Shown in pieces: positions 45,509 to 54,951 of a stretch of DNA of 64,000 nucleotides. The translations under genes and the position numbers were made by a program. The notes below the pieces were generated by a model. The model was not told the origin of the DNA and ran no database searches. It saw nothing but the letters and a program-made list of their open reading frames with translations. Source of the stretch: Enterococcus sp. BWR-S5 (GTDB taxonomy: Bacteria > Bacillota > Bacilli > Lactobacillales > Enterococcaceae); the NCBI RefSeq assembly GCF_016745255.1, contig NZ_JADOEQ010000007.1:62001-126000 (forward strand), in the 5' to 3' direction. Position 1 is the first letter of the stretch. Each line of letters opens with the position of its first letter.

Positions 45509-45860
45509 TTTATCATTCTCCTTTATTTTCTTTTAGATATTAATTTTACCATATTATTTTAAAATTTAGATATTCAATTTTCGAACATATCTGTCAATTT
45601 TTTGAGAATTACAGTCAGAAAGTGACGTGGACATACCATAAATACTGAATTTATACTTACAGCTATAGATTTCCTTTGGAATATAGCTATATAGTTCTAT
45701 TTTCCATATCTATATTGTCGTATTTTCATCTATTTTTTTATTAAAATAGAATGATTTATGTTTTTAAAAAAATTTTATTTCTTCATCTTTTTTGAACGTG
45801 CTTCTGAGATTGGGTTTAGACAATAATCAAAGGTATTTCTTCTGGACCCGTGAGATATAC

Positions 45861-45907
45861 AAAAAAACTCCATAGAAGCTATAAAATGATTATAGTTCTA
45901 TGGAGTA
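45861..45907 (-). terminator. mnmG terminator
   Basis: ACTCCATAGAA and TTCTATGGAGT pair with further A/T pairs inside; on the minus strand a seven-T run follows. Confidence 0.85.
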
Positions 45908-45938
45908 ATTTTTATTTAGCATATATGACTGCTTGCTA

Positions 45939-47846
45939 TCAAATATCCTTTGTATCTACTTTTGCAATCTTCCCTTGCTCGATATACACCATCAGAATAC
46001 TCAAGTCAGCAGGATTCACTCCGCTAATTCGACTTGCTTGAGCAATGGTTTCCGGTTGAATCTTCTGCAGCTTTTGTCTGGCTTCTGTTGCTAAGCCGTT
46101 GATTGCTTCATAATCGATGTTTTCCGGAATCCGTTTCGCTTCCATTCGTTTCAGTTTCTCTACTTTTTCAAGAGCCTTTTTGATGTAGCCTTCATACTTG
46201 ATTTGAATTTCAACCTGTTCGATTACTTTAGCGTCTAATCGTTCGGCAGGTGCATCAAGAAACTGCTGTACCTCCTGATAAGTCATTTCCGGACGTTTCA
46301 GGAAGTCTCCGGCGAGAACACCATCCTTTAATGGAACAGAGCCCTTTTCAGTCAAGAATGCCTGTACCTCGTCTGTCGGTTTGATTCTTACCGTGTTCAG
46401 GCGTTTGATTTCCTTTTCAACTGCTTCTTTTTTAACTAAGTAGGCATTATATTGCTCTTCCTTCACTAAACCAATCTCATGTCCATGCTCCGTCAAACGT
46501 AAATCCGCATTATCATGTCTTAAAATCAAGCGGTATTCTGCTCTTGAAGTCAGTAGGCGATAGGGTTCATTGGTTCCTTTTGTCACCAAGTCATCAATCA
46601 TCACACCAATATAACCGTCACTGCGTTTCATTACAAACGGCTCTTTTCCTTGGACCTTTAAAGCTGCATTAATTCCAGCAATCAAGCCTTGTCCGGCTGC
46701 TTCTTCATAGCCGCTTGTGCCGTTGGTCTGACCGGCAGTAAACAGGTTCTCGATTACTTTTGTTTCCAGTGTCGGACGCAGCTGATGCGGAACGACAACA
46801 TCATATTCAATCGCATAACCCGTACGCATCATCTCGGCTTTTTCCAAGCCGGCAATTGAATGAAGAACATCTGTCTGAACATCTTCCGGTAAAGAAGTCG
46901 ATAATCCTTGTACATAGACTTCTTCCGTATTCAGCCCTTCAGGCTCCAGAAACAGCTGGTGACGAGGCTTATCAGAGAAACGAACAATCTTATCCTCAAT
47001 TGAAGGGCAGTAGCGGGCACCTACTCCTTCAACAATCCCTGTAAACATCGGTGCGCGATGCAGGTTATTTTGAATGATTTCATGTGTTCCTTCATTGGTA
47101 TACGTTAACCAGCAAGAACGCTGATCCATGTTATAGGCGCTGTCCGGTGTGCTGAAGCTGAAGTGATTAGGTGCTTCATCTCCCGGTTGTTCTTCTGTCA
47201 CAGAATAATCAATACTACTTGATTTTACACGAGGAGGAGTCCCTGTTTTGAAACGATCCATTTCAAGCCCCAGCTCCTTCAAGTGGTCTGCCAACCCAAT
47301 CGATGGTAATGAATTATTAGGACCGGAAGAATACTTCAATTCACCAATAATGATTTCACCGCGAAGCGCTGTCCCTGCTGTAATAATGACAGCTTGACTG
47401 TGATATTTTGCCCCGGTTGTAGTCACAACCCCTCGACAAATCCCATCTTCTACAATTAATTGCTCGGCAATCCCTTGGCGTAGTGTCAAATTCTCTGTCT
47501 GCTCTATGGTATGCTTCATTTCTGAAGCGTAGGCATGCTTATCAGCCTGTGCACGTAACGCGCGAACAGCAGGACCTTTCCCTGTATTCAGCATACGCAT
47601 TTGAATATAGGTCTTATCAATATTTCGACCCATTTCGCCGCCTAATGCATCGATTTCTCTAACCACGACACCCTTCGCCGGTCCTCCAACGGAAGGATTA
47701 CAAGGCATAAAAGCGACCATATCTAAATTAATTGTTAAAAGCAGGGTTTTACTGCCCATCCGTGCTGCAGCCAGGGCGGCCTCTGAACCGGCATGTCCTG
47801 CGCCAACAACGATGACATCATACGTTTCTGCATTAAATTGATTCAT
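45939..47846 (-). CDS. mnmG: tRNA uridine-5-carboxymethylaminomethyl modification enzyme, FAD subunit
   Basis: FAD/NADH-dependent partner of MnmE in forming cmnm5U at tRNA wobble position 34. 635 residues; N-terminal FAD-binding [21 protein letters not shown] (the GAGHAG core is at about 15-20), two GidA signatures ([17 protein letters not shown] and [17 protein letters not shown]) and a helical C-terminus that contacts MnmE. It starts 20 nt after mnmE and is co-transcribed with it. rsmG/parAB, often next, are not present downstream here. Confidence 0.97.
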   Translation of the reverse strand: MNQFNAETYDVIVVGAGHAGSEAALAAARMGSKTLLLTINLDMVAFMPCNPSVGGPAKGVVVREIDALGGEMGRNIDKTYIQMRMLNTGKGPAVRALRAQADKHAYASEMKHTIEQTENLTLRQGIAEQLIVEDGICRGVVTTTGAKYHSQAVIITAGTALRGEIIIGELKYSSGPNNSLPSIGLADHLKELGLEMDRFKTGTPPRVKSSSIDYSVTEEQPGDEAPNHFSFSTPDSAYNMDQRSCWLTYTNEGTHEIIQNNLHRAPMFTGIVEGVGARYCPSIEDKIVRFSDKPRHQLFLEPEGLNTEEVYVQGLSTSLPEDVQTDVLHSIAGLEKAEMMRTGYAIEYDVVVPHQLRPTLETKVIENLFTAGQTNGTSGYEEAAGQGLIAGINAALKVQGKEPFVMKRSDGYIGVMIDDLVTKGTNEPYRLLTSRAEYRLILRHDNADLRLTEHGHEIGLVKEEQYNAYLVKKEAVEKEIKRLNTVRIKPTDEVQAFLTEKGSVPLKDGVLAGDFLKRPEMTYQEVQQFLDAPAERLDAKVIEQVEIQIKYEGYIKKALEKVEKLKRMEAKRIPENIDYEAINGLATEARQKLQKIQPETIAQASRISGVNPADLSILMVYIEQGKIAKVDTKDI

Positions 47847-47865
47847 CTCTATTATTGCTCCTTCT

Positions 47866-49263
47866 CTATTTTCCTAAACAAAATTGGCTAAACAACTGTG
47901 TAATCAATTCATCCTGTACGCTGTCTCCAACAATTTCTCCCAGATAATCCCAGCAGCGTGTCATATCAATTTGTACCAAATCGACAGGCATGCCCGCTTG
48001 AATCCCATTAATAACTTCCTCTAAGGATAAGACTGCTTGATCCAACAACGCAATATGGCGAGTATTCGACACATAGGTTGCATCCTTTTCTCCGGTTTCT
48101 CCACCAAAAAACAAATCAGCAATCTTTAGCTCCAATTGTTCCATTCCTGTACTTGATAAAACGGATACTGGTAAGATTTCCTCATTTTCTGCTAATTGGC
48201 GCAGTTCATCTTTATCTAGCATTGACGGTAAATCCATCTTGTTCAAGAGAATAATACGCTTCAAGCCCTCAGTTGCTGCAAGCAGCTGCTTATCCTCCTG
48301 AGTCAATGCCTCATTTTGATTCAGTACCAGCAAAATCAAATCTGATTCAGCCAGTGCCTTCCGACTACGCTCAACACCGATTCGCTCAACAATGTCTTCT
48401 GTTTCACGAATTCCAGCTGTATCAATTAATTTCAGTGGTACACCACGAACATTGACATATTCTTCGATGACATCACGCGTTGTACCCGCAATGTCTGTAA
48501 CGATAGCCTTTTCCTCCTGCAGCAAATGATTGAGCAGACTTGATTTTCCTACATTTGGTCGACCAATGATCGCTGTACTCAGACCCTCACGCAGGATTTT
48601 TCCTTGCTTCGCAGTCGTTAACAGTCCTTCAATCTGGGCTTTGACAAACTCCGCTTTTTCCAATAAAAGTCTGGTTGTCAGCTCTTCGACATCATCATAC
48701 TCAGGATAATCGATATTTACCTCTACCTGAGCCAAGGTCTCCAAAATTTCCTGCCGCAGCGAACGAATCAACCCGGAAAGATTGCCATCCAGCTGATGCA
48801 GCGCAACCTGCATTGCCTTATCCGTTTTTGCCCGAATCAAATCCATCACAGCCTCTGCCTGAGATAAATCCATCCGTCCATTTAGAAATGCTCGCTTAGT
48901 AAATTCACCAGGCTCTGCCAAACGGGCACCTTCTCTCAACAGGAGCTGCAGCAGCTGATTGACAACTACAATTCCACCATGACAATTGATTTCTACTACA
49001 TCTTCTCTCGTAAAGGTTTTTGGTGCTCTCATGACTGACACCATTACCTCATCAAGTAATTCTTCATTCTTCGGATCGATAATATGACCGTAATGAATTG
49101 TGTGTGAAGGAACATCTGCCAAGGCTTTCGTTCCAGACTGATACACTTTATCAGCGATAGCGACGGCATCCTCTCCGCTCAATCGAACAATGCTGATTGC
49201 TCCTTCTCCCGGAGGGGTTGAAATCGCGGCAATTGTATCAAATTCCAATGTCACTTGCTGCAT
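47866..49263 (-). CDS. mnmE: tRNA modification GTPase MnmE
   Basis: 465 residues. The N-terminal tetrahydrofolate-binding domain starts [22 protein letters not shown] domain is inserted in the helical domain ([12 protein letters not shown] near 230, [14 protein letters not shown]), and the C-terminal CLGK supplies the catalytic cysteine. It works with MnmG on U34 of tRNAs. The ATG follows AAAGGAAG. The leader contains a promoter and a terminator-like hairpin, which suggests attenuation. Confidence 0.97.
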   Translation of the reverse strand: MQQVTLEFDTIAAISTPPGEGAISIVRLSGEDAVAIADKVYQSGTKALADVPSHTIHYGHIIDPKNEELLDEVMVSVMRAPKTFTREDVVEINCHGGIVVVNQLLQLLLREGARLAEPGEFTKRAFLNGRMDLSQAEAVMDLIRAKTDKAMQVALHQLDGNLSGLIRSLRQEILETLAQVEVNIDYPEYDDVEELTTRLLLEKAEFVKAQIEGLLTTAKQGKILREGLSTAIIGRPNVGKSSLLNHLLQEEKAIVTDIAGTTRDVIEEYVNVRGVPLKLIDTAGIRETEDIVERIGVERSRKALAESDLILLVLNQNEALTQEDKQLLAATEGLKRIILLNKMDLPSMLDKDELRQLAENEEILPVSVLSSTGMEQLELKIADLFFGGETGEKDATYVSNTRHIALLDQAVLSLEEVINGIQAGMPVDLVQIDMTRCWDYLGEIVGDSVQDELITQLFSQFCLGK

Positions 49264-49325
49264 GCTGTTCTTCCTTTCTCTATGTACAACTTTTCTTAAA
49301 AATAACTATTCTTTATTTTAAACTA

Positions 49326-49373
49326 CAAAAAAAGCGCCCACTCCACCCCTTAAATTGGGTGGATTTAGCACTT
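49326..49373 (-). terminator. Terminator-like hairpin in the mnmE leader
   Basis: On the minus strand TCCACCC pairs with GGGTGGA, extended after an internal loop by AGTGC with GCGCT, then TTTTTTT. It lies between the mnmE promoter and the mnmE start and so is in the leader, not after a gene. Confidence 0.65.
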
Positions 49374-49407
49374 TGACTGCTTTATCCGTCTGTTTTTTAC
49401 TGGAAAT

Positions 49408-49436
49408 AGAATAGCATATTTTCTATCGAATGGCAA
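49408..49436 (-). promoter_or_regulatory. mnmE promoter
   Basis: On the minus strand TTGCCA (49431-49436) and TATTCT (49408-49413) with a 17-bp spacer. The transcript would begin about 30 nt before the leader hairpin. Confidence 0.6.
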
Positions 49437-49536
49437 CTTGAAAAAGAGCATCTTCCTTGTAAAATAACTATTCTTAACCATTTTCTGCTTCGTTTAAGCT
49501 TACTGTTCACAAATCTTACGGTTGCATTTATTAGCT

Positions 49537-49565
49537 TTGCTTTTCTCTCCCATTATCATTACAAT
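49537..49565 (+). promoter_or_regulatory. Promoter of the YbjQ-like gene
   Basis: TTGCTT (49537-49542) and TACAAT (49560-49565), 17-bp spacer, 33 bp before the ATG. Confidence 0.55.
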
Positions 49566-49598
49566 AGGGGTAAGGAAACACCAAAGGAGGAGAAGAGT

Positions 49599-49946
49599 AT
49601 GCCTTTTTCAAGTAAAAGAGACAGCGAGCGAGAACGCAAGATTATGGAAAACCGATTCAACAGCATTACTTTATCAACAGGAAATGTAAATAAAAAATAC
49701 ATTTTGCGGGATATCATCTTTGCTACAGATCGAGTGGAGATTGATTTATTCGCTGAAGAAACCAACCCAAACGAAGTTTTTCAAAATGTGTGCAAAAAAC
49801 TAAAACAAATGGCCTTTGAATATGAAGCGGATGCAGTCATTAACTGTCATTTCGAAGAAAAATTCATCGAAAAAGATGGTCGAAAATACGTAGAGATTTT
49901 CGCCTATGGAACCGTTGTTCAGTTCACACAGACAACGATTGGATAA
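49599..49946 (+). CDS. YbjQ-like (heavy-metal-binding domain) protein
   Basis: 115 residues, cytoplasmic. The C-terminal segment FEYEADAVINCHFEE followed by an aromatic-rich beta strand and YGTVVQF resembles YbjQ/UPF0145 proteins, which form pentamers of unknown function. The N-terminal 40 residues are charged and not part of that domain. The ATG follows AAAGGAGG. It is a single plus-strand gene divergent from mnmE. The family call is tentative. Confidence 0.65.
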   Translation: MPFSSKRDSERERKIMENRFNSITLSTGNVNKKYILRDIIFATDRVEIDLFAEETNPNEVFQNVCKKLKQMAFEYEADAVINCHFEEKFIEKDGRKYVEIFAYGTVVQFTQTTIG

Positions 49947-49948
49947 TA

Positions 49949-49989
49949 CTAAAACGCCCGCTGACAATGACGTCAGCGGGCGTTTTTTA
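49949..49989. terminator. Bidirectional terminator
   Basis: AAAACGCCCGCTGAC and GTCAGCGGGCGTTTT form a 15-bp perfect stem with A/T runs on both sides, between convergent genes. Confidence 0.9.
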
Positions 49990-49994
49990 TAGAA

Positions 49995-50828
49995 TTAATA
50001 CCATTTAATCTCATACTCACAGGTCACTCTATGATGAGCAGACCCTATATCATCTGAATCAATTTCGAATTCTGTATCTTTTTCGATTGTCATTATTAAT
50101 GTCTTCGCTTCTGCCGGAATATTCGTGATGTAGAATATATCATCTCTAACGACTGTATTCACTGCCACACCTGTATTTGTTTTAACCGTCAGCTGTGCAT
50201 TCGGCTGATTTGCAAAGTGTGTGGAGTAGATAATAGGATTTGCCATTACCAAAGCTTTGTTATTTCTTGAAACACCTATTACACCGCTAGTTGTCGCTTC
50301 ATCAAAGGTCATTCCTTCAATACTGATTCTTTCAATTGTTGTAACGGAATCGAAAACCGATAAATCAGTCACATTTGTAACCATATGAAAATCCTTCAGC
50401 TTTGTAAAACCATCTAAAAAGCTTAAATCTACAGCATTTGCGTAGTCACCACCACTATAGTTATCAATTTTTTCTACACTTTCCTTTGCACCACGTAACG
50501 GCCTATAATCAATTACCGAACCAGTACCATTCAAATAAATGGTCTTCACATTTTTCACATAATCCAAGCCCTCTAACGATTGACTAACTCTATCTTCTCC
50601 CATAGCAGCATTAATCAATAAATACTCATTATCAATTGTCTCAAGTTGAGAAGCTAAAGGCGTTTGGTTTTCCTCCAAACTCGGATCGAGACCTACACCT
50701 TGTAAAATATACTGTCGGACATACGGATCGGGAATGTATACCTTCTGTTCGTCCGCATTTGAAACTCCAGCCAGACCCAGCATACCAACAGCCAACAAAC
50801 CAACACCTAAAACTTTTTTTATTTTCAT
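49995..50828 (-). CDS. Secreted leucine-rich-repeat-like protein, paralogue 2
   Basis: 277 residues with signal peptide (cleavage near SNADEQ, about 26). The cap YIPDPYVRQYILQGVGL and leucine-rich-like units (LEGLDYVKNVKTIYL, VDLSFLDGFTKLKDF) are followed by a beta-rich C-terminal domain. It parallels the protein at 44684-45508 in size, cap, DYRPL motif and ANPIIYSTHFA/DPIILSNHFA segment, so the two are paralogues flanking mnmGE. Secreted, no anchor. Function unknown. Confidence 0.8.
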   Translation of the reverse strand: MKIKKVLGVGLLAVGMLGLAGVSNADEQKVYIPDPYVRQYILQGVGLDPSLEENQTPLASQLETIDNEYLLINAAMGEDRVSQSLEGLDYVKNVKTIYLNGTGSVIDYRPLRGAKESVEKIDNYSGGDYANAVDLSFLDGFTKLKDFHMVTNVTDLSVFDSVTTIERISIEGMTFDEATTSGVIGVSRNNKALVMANPIIYSTHFANQPNAQLTVKTNTGVAVNTVVRDDIFYITNIPAEAKTLIMTIEKDTEFEIDSDDIGSAHHRVTCEYEIKWY

Positions 50829-50941
50829 ATAAATACCCCTTTCTTCAGATAAAAAAAGTATATCATATCATTAGTAGAAAAAATCTATTCAATTGGATTG
50901 TTATTTATCATATTTATGGAAAAAAATTACCTTTTATGAAC

Positions 50942-50972
50942 AAAAAAACACCCGATTCATAAAGAATCGGGC
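50942..50972 (-). terminator. Terminator of the 45-residue peptide gene
   Basis: On the minus strand CCCGATTCTTTATGAATCGGG (21 bases, stem CCCGATTC/GAATCGGG) is followed by TGTTTTTTT. Confidence 0.85.
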
Positions 50973-50995
50973 TGGGAGAAGCATTGCTGCTTCAA

Positions 50996-51133
50996 CTACT
51001 TTATCATCGTATTTGTGTACGCTGATAAGAATGATTTCGTATAAAATATACTTCGTTTAAGCGCTTTTGTCAATGTGTTTCGGGAGAATATCGTGAATAT
51101 CGAAGATTTAACTTCGTTTATAAGTTTATTCAT
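50996..51133 (-). CDS. 45-residue basic peptide, unrecognised
   Basis: The frame encodes 45 residues, starting MNKLINEVKSSIFTIF and ending NTMIK. It has ten Lys/Arg against one Glu, alternating with Ile, Leu and Phe, so a basic amphipathic helix is likely. GGAGG and GAGG precede the ATG at 11 and 5 nt; a strong terminator follows 25 nt after the stop. No family is recognised. A membrane-active or nucleic-acid-binding peptide, or an antitoxin-less toxin, are possible. Confidence 0.6.
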   Translation of the reverse strand: MNKLINEVKSSIFTIFSRNTLTKALKRSIFYTKSFLSAYTNTMIK

Positions 51134-51248
51134 AGCAACCTCATCCTCCATTTCACCTAGACGAATTCCTCAAGAAGAGGTACGATAAAAGCCTATTAAA
51201 CAAATCATTCTTTTCGGCAAAACCAACAAGCAGCGTTCAGACTTCATA

Positions 51249-51277
51249 TTTAGAAAATCTTTTACAGGCGCTATAAT
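51249..51277 (+). promoter_or_regulatory. Dipeptidase promoter
   Basis: TTTAGA (51249-51254) and consensus TATAAT (51272-51277), 17-bp spacer, 25 bp before the ATG. Confidence 0.6.
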
Positions 51278-51302
51278 GAATTAAAACTATTGGAGGGATA
51301 CG

Positions 51303-52283
51303 ATGTTCAATACGGTAGATATGCACTGTGATACAATCATGAAAATTTATCAAAGCAAACAGCAGGGAACTGCTGAAAGGCTTCGCAGAAATACGTATCA
51401 AATCGATCGGGAAAAGCTGGAAAAGGGAGAGTACCTGCTGCAAAACTTTGCATTGTTCATGGATATGAAGGAAACAGACAGTCCTTATACCACCTGCAAA
51501 GAAATGATTCAGTGCTTCCATGAAGAAATGGCTGACAACCAAGACTGGATTTCGCCCGTTACTACGTATGAAGAAATTTTGACGAATCAGAAAAACGGAA
51601 AAATCAGTGCGCTGCTTACCATGGAAGAAGGGGCACCTATCCAGGGCGAGCTCAAAAAACTAGAGGAATTCTACAAGGACGGGGTACGCATGATGACACT
51701 AACTTGGAATTACCCGAATGAAATTGGCTACCCGAATGCAGCCTTTTTTGATGAACAATCAAAGACACTTAGCATAAATCAAAAAGGATTGACGAAGCAA
51801 GGAATCGCTGTGGTTCAACGGATGGAGGAATTAGGGATGATTATCGATGTTTCTCACGGCTCCGATCAGCTTGTCGAAGACGTTCTGACATATACGAATA
51901 AGCCCTTTGTTGCAAGTCATTCCAATGCTCGGGCAGTCTGTCCACATTTCCGTAATTTATCGGATTTTCTCATCAAAAAAATTGCCGAACGAGGCGGGGT
52001 CATTGGTATGAATTATTGTGACCTGTTTATCACTGAAGACGGTAGCGGCTCGTTGATTGAGGGCTTAGTGACACATATCAAGCATTTCCGTGCTATCGGC
52101 GGAATCGATTGTATTGGTTTGGGCTCTGATTTTGACGGTATCCCTGTCACACAGGAGCTTATCGATGCCTCCACTGTCAGCAAGCTCCACCAAGCATTGA
52201 TACAAGCCGGTTTTTCTACTCAAGAGCTGGAAAAAATTTTTTATGGTAATGTCTTACGGTTATATAAAGAAGTTCTTCGTTAA
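51303..52283 (+). CDS. Membrane-dipeptidase-family (renal dipeptidase) metallopeptidase
   Basis: 326 residues of the M19 family. Metal-binding motifs: DMHCDT near the N-terminus, TMEEG (Glu, about 109), VSHGS (about 183), ASHSNARA (about 204) and GLGSDFDGI (about 277). It cleaves dipeptides, often with D-residues at the second position. No signal peptide, so cytoplasmic. The ATG follows GGAGGG. It is a single plus-strand gene inserted between jag and mnmE. Confidence 0.92.
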   Translation: MFNTVDMHCDTIMKIYQSKQQGTAERLRRNTYQIDREKLEKGEYLLQNFALFMDMKETDSPYTTCKEMIQCFHEEMADNQDWISPVTTYEEILTNQKNGKISALLTMEEGAPIQGELKKLEEFYKDGVRMMTLTWNYPNEIGYPNAAFFDEQSKTLSINQKGLTKQGIAVVQRMEELGMIIDVSHGSDQLVEDVLTYTNKPFVASHSNARAVCPHFRNLSDFLIKKIAERGGVIGMNYCDLFITEDGSGSLIEGLVTHIKHFRAIGGIDCIGLGSDFDGIPVTQELIDASTVSKLHQALIQAGFSTQELEKIFYGNVLRLYKEVLR

Positions 52284-52327
52284 AAAATAGAAGGTGGAGC
52301 ATTTTCTACTCCACCTTCTATTTTTTA
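52284..52327. terminator. Bidirectional terminator
   Basis: AAAATAGAAGGTGGAG and CTCCACCTTCTATTTT form a 16-bp perfect stem between convergent genes. Confidence 0.9.
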
Positions 52328-52332
52328 TAAAC

Positions 52333-53442
52333 TCACTTATTTTGCAGCTCAAAGCTCCCTATTTCTTCAAGTGAATTGCCCATTCCGTCCGTTTTACTAA
52401 TTTGGATTTTATAAACAGAGGTTTGATCCAATGCGCTTAGGTCAAAGGAAAAATTAAATTCACCATTTGTAGGATTAAAGATATAGCTAGGTGTTTCTAC
52501 TTCCACACCATTTCTATAAATTTCAATGCCATAATCAAGAAAAGCCAGCTCCTGTTCATTCGCCGCTTCAACTGGAATATTAAAGGTCACTGTTGTTTGC
52601 AGCGCATCACTATTAGCCTTGATATTCTGAATGTTATTTACTTGAGTCACTTGCGGCTCAGCAGTTTGTGTCAGCGGCTCGTAGTCAATAGCAAATTGCC
52701 AATCCCCTATATACTCCAATGCATTTTCAACACCGAAAGGACTTCCTGTTTTAGAGGCTTCTGCATAGGCTTTATCCAGTTCCTCTGTATCCACCCAGCT
52801 CAACTGATAAATGTGTAGGCTCAATTTTGCATGCTCAGGAATTTTTTCTTGGTCAAAGGTTGATACAACAGAACCATAGAAGGTATCTCCCTCTACCCGA
52901 AAGGTTGATTCAGACATCACCCCTCCAAACAAATCTTCCGTACTGCCTTCAACAAATAACCCAAGCCGAATATCCTGCCCATCGCCAGCTCCCTTTTTGA
53001 ACTGTCTCTCCGGAGAGCTCTTCTTCTGTAATAGTTCTTTAAGCTTTTCATCATCCAACGTAAACTGATAATCAAAGGCAAACTTTTTCTTTGTCGCTAC
53101 AAATTTGGTCAACTTGATTTCCCGACCGTTTTGCGTACTGCTCAGTTCCAGATTAACTGGAATTTCACTGCTTTCCACCGTTGCCACGCCTGCATCACGA
53201 CTGATACCCAGGGCCTTTTCAATAGCAGCTCCTACAGGGGTCTGTGTCCAAATAATCAAACAAGCGATAGCTGCTGCAATGAATGTGAAAACCAGCGCTT
53301 TTTTTCTACTTCTCTTAGTAACTTTTCCTTCTTGCTTTATCTCCTGATTCAAAATCCGTGCTCGATTATGCTGCAATTTCTCCATGACCTCAACCGGGAT
53401 TTTTCTTTCACTTTTAAGCTTATCTTCGATTTTCTTACTCAT
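52333..53442 (-). CDS. Anti-sigma factor, DUF4179 type
   Basis: 369 residues. A cytoplasmic N-terminus (about 1-48) would hold the sigma factor. One membrane helix follows (ALVFTFIAAAIACLIIW, about 49-65), then DUF4179 (about 70-160) and further extracellular beta domains. This is the plan of membrane-bound anti-sigma factors that sense envelope stress. It overlaps the end of the ECF sigma gene by 8 nt, so production is coupled. Confidence 0.82.
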   Translation of the reverse strand: MSKKIEDKLKSERKIPVEVMEKLQHNRARILNQEIKQEGKVTKRSRKKALVFTFIAAAIACLIIWTQTPVGAAIEKALGISRDAGVATVESSEIPVNLELSSTQNGREIKLTKFVATKKKFAFDYQFTLDDEKLKELLQKKSSPERQFKKGAGDGQDIRLGLFVEGSTEDLFGGVMSESTFRVEGDTFYGSVVSTFDQEKIPEHAKLSLHIYQLSWVDTEELDKAYAEASKTGSPFGVENALEYIGDWQFAIDYEPLTQTAEPQVTQVNNIQNIKANSDALQTTVTFNIPVEAANEQELAFLDYGIEIYRNGVEVETPSYIFNPTNGEFNFSFDLSALDQTSVYKIQISKTDGMGNSLEEIGSFELQNK

Positions 53443-53953
53443 TTCCCTTCACCTCCAAAAGCACCTTCAATTGCTGTCTGCCTCGTGCAAGTCTCGTCTT
53501 CACTGTGTTGGTGGAAATCTTTAATTGTCCGGCAATTTCTTTGATACTAAAGCCTGAATAATAATGTAAAACCAGTGGAATTCTATATTTTTCCGACAGC
53601 TGACTCAATTCCTGTTCTAAGTTAGAGCTTGTATCGTTTCCTTCTTCCACTTGCCCATGTGTTTCTACAAACTCAATGGTGTCAACTCTTTTCCGTAAGA
53701 TATCATTGGCGATATTTATCATAATCGAAAATATCCAAGAGTTAAAAGCCGCTTCATTTTTGATATTCCTTATTTTTTGCCACGCACGAATTTCAGTCTC
53801 CTGCAAACAATCTGCGACATCTTCATCGTTTAACAACAATTTATAGGCCGAGTTGTATAAAACGAGCTGATACCCTTCACAAAGTGTTACGAAGGCCTGG
53901 GCGTCCCCAAGCTTCGCTCTCTTAACCAATTTCACTTTCAACTTCTTCTCCAT
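53435..53953 (-). CDS. ECF-family RNA polymerase sigma factor
   Basis: 172 residues. Region 2 includes YNSAYKLLLNDEDVADCLQE and AWQKIRNIKNEAAFNSWIF; region 4 has LPLVLHYYSGFSIKEIAGQL-type sequence (RIPLVLHYYSGFSIKEIAG) and STNTVKTRLARGRQQL. The start ATG 53953 (MEKKLKVKLV) follows AAGGAG; a frame to 54070 is longer but runs through the promoter. The gene is preceded by its own ECF-type promoter, so autoregulation is expected. The SigV/SigW group is the nearest relative known to me. Confidence 0.9.
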   Translation of the reverse strand: MEKKLKVKLVKRAKLGDAQAFVTLCEGYQLVLYNSAYKLLLNDEDVADCLQETEIRAWQKIRNIKNEAAFNSWIFSIMINIANDILRKRVDTIEFVETHGQVEEGNDTSSNLEQELSQLSEKYRIPLVLHYYSGFSIKEIAGQLKISTNTVKTRLARGRQQLKVLLEVKGNE

Positions 53954-53984
53954 ACATCTCCTTCTTTCCTCCAGACACCCATTA

Positions 53985-54011
53985 GACGGAAAAATGACCG
54001 AAAAGGTTTCA
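53985..54011 (-). promoter_or_regulatory. ECF-type autoregulatory promoter
   Basis: On the minus strand TGAAAC (54006-54011), 17 bp, CGTC (53985-53988), about 32 bp before the sigma gene. This AAC -35 and CGTC -10 pattern is the hallmark of Firmicutes ECF promoters and indicates that the factor transcribes its own operon. Confidence 0.8.
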
Positions 54012-54106
54012 AAAAAATCATTTTTTTCAAAAATTTTTGAGATAGGATTTTGATTTTCTTCTATCAACACGTCCTCTTTACATAATTACAGTAGATGTGG
54101 TGATAG

Positions 54107-54146
54107 AAAAAAACACAGCTATCAGGATTTTTCTGATAGCTGTGCC
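54107..54146 (-). terminator. jag operon terminator
   Basis: CACAGCTATCAG and CTGATAGCTGTG form a 12-bp perfect stem with a 7-nt loop; on the minus strand seven T follow. Confidence 0.9.
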
Positions 54147-54156
54147 ATTCTCTTAA

Positions 54157-54933
54157 TTAATAGTATTTCTTTACAGGCTCGACAACCAAGTAACGGTAAG
54201 GCTCATCACCCTCTGAATGTGTTTTGATATAATCGTCTTTGCTCAAGGTAAAGTGAATCTGTTTTCTTTCAAATGCAGGCATCGGCTCCAAAAATACTGG
54301 CTGACCGGTACGTTTCACTTTTTCTGCGGTACGCTCGGCCAAGCGCTTCAAGATAGCTTGACGTTTTTCACGATAGTCCCCTACATTGACCACCACTGAC
54401 AGCTTATTGGAAGCCGCACGATGAATGAACACCTGAGCCAGATACTGCATCGCATTTAGGACCTTACCGTGCTTCCCAATCAGTATTCCCGGTTTGTCTG
54501 TATCCAGATGGAAAATCATATTGTCTGCAGTACGTTCCAACCGAACCATTGCAGGAGCATTCAGCTCTTTGGAAATATTTGTTAGATAAAGTGCTAATTC
54601 AGTGATTGCCTCTTCATCAGTCAAATTTTCCAATACTTTTCTCTGTTCCGCCGTTGAAGAAGGTGACACGTCCACTGTTTGCTCAACAGCTTCCTTCATA
54701 GCCACTTCTTCTTCTGTTGCTGTGACGGCTTCTACTGTTTCTTCTACAGCCTCTGATACCTGTTCACTGACAGTCGGTTCAATAGAAACCTGAGCTGCCT
54801 TTTTCCCAAAGCCAAGGAACCCTTTTTTGGCTTCTGACAAAATTGTGATTTCAACAGCATCTTTTTTTAGCTGTAACGCACGTAAGCCATTAGCGATTGC
54901 TTCCTCAGTTGTATTCCCTTCGTATACCGGCAT
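54157..54933 (-). CDS. khpB: RNA-binding protein KhpB (Jag)
   Basis: 258 residues. The N-terminal Jag domain (VYEGNTTEEAIANGLRAL) is followed by an acidic Glu/Val-rich linker (about 55-105). The KH-like domain has GKHGKVLNAMQYL (about 160) and the R3H domain has NVGDYREKRQ and later basic residues. With KhpA it binds many mRNAs and sRNAs and influences elongation and division. It follows yidC by 18 nt in the rnpA-yidC-khpB operon. Confidence 0.95.
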   Translation of the reverse strand: MPVYEGNTTEEAIANGLRALQLKKDAVEITILSEAKKGFLGFGKKAAQVSIEPTVSEQVSEAVEETVEAVTATEEEVAMKEAVEQTVDVSPSSTAEQRKVLENLTDEEAITELALYLTNISKELNAPAMVRLERTADNMIFHLDTDKPGILIGKHGKVLNAMQYLAQVFIHRAASNKLSVVVNVGDYREKRQAILKRLAERTAEKVKRTGQPVFLEPMPAFERKQIHFTLSKDDYIKTHSEGDEPYRYLVVEPVKKYY

Positions 54934-54951
54934 TTCAAAACCTCCTCTATT

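Noticed and set aside
53953-54070. Upstream extension of the ECF sigma gene
   Set aside because: The extra 39 codons overlap the ECF-type promoter and precede the ribosome site, so they are not translated.
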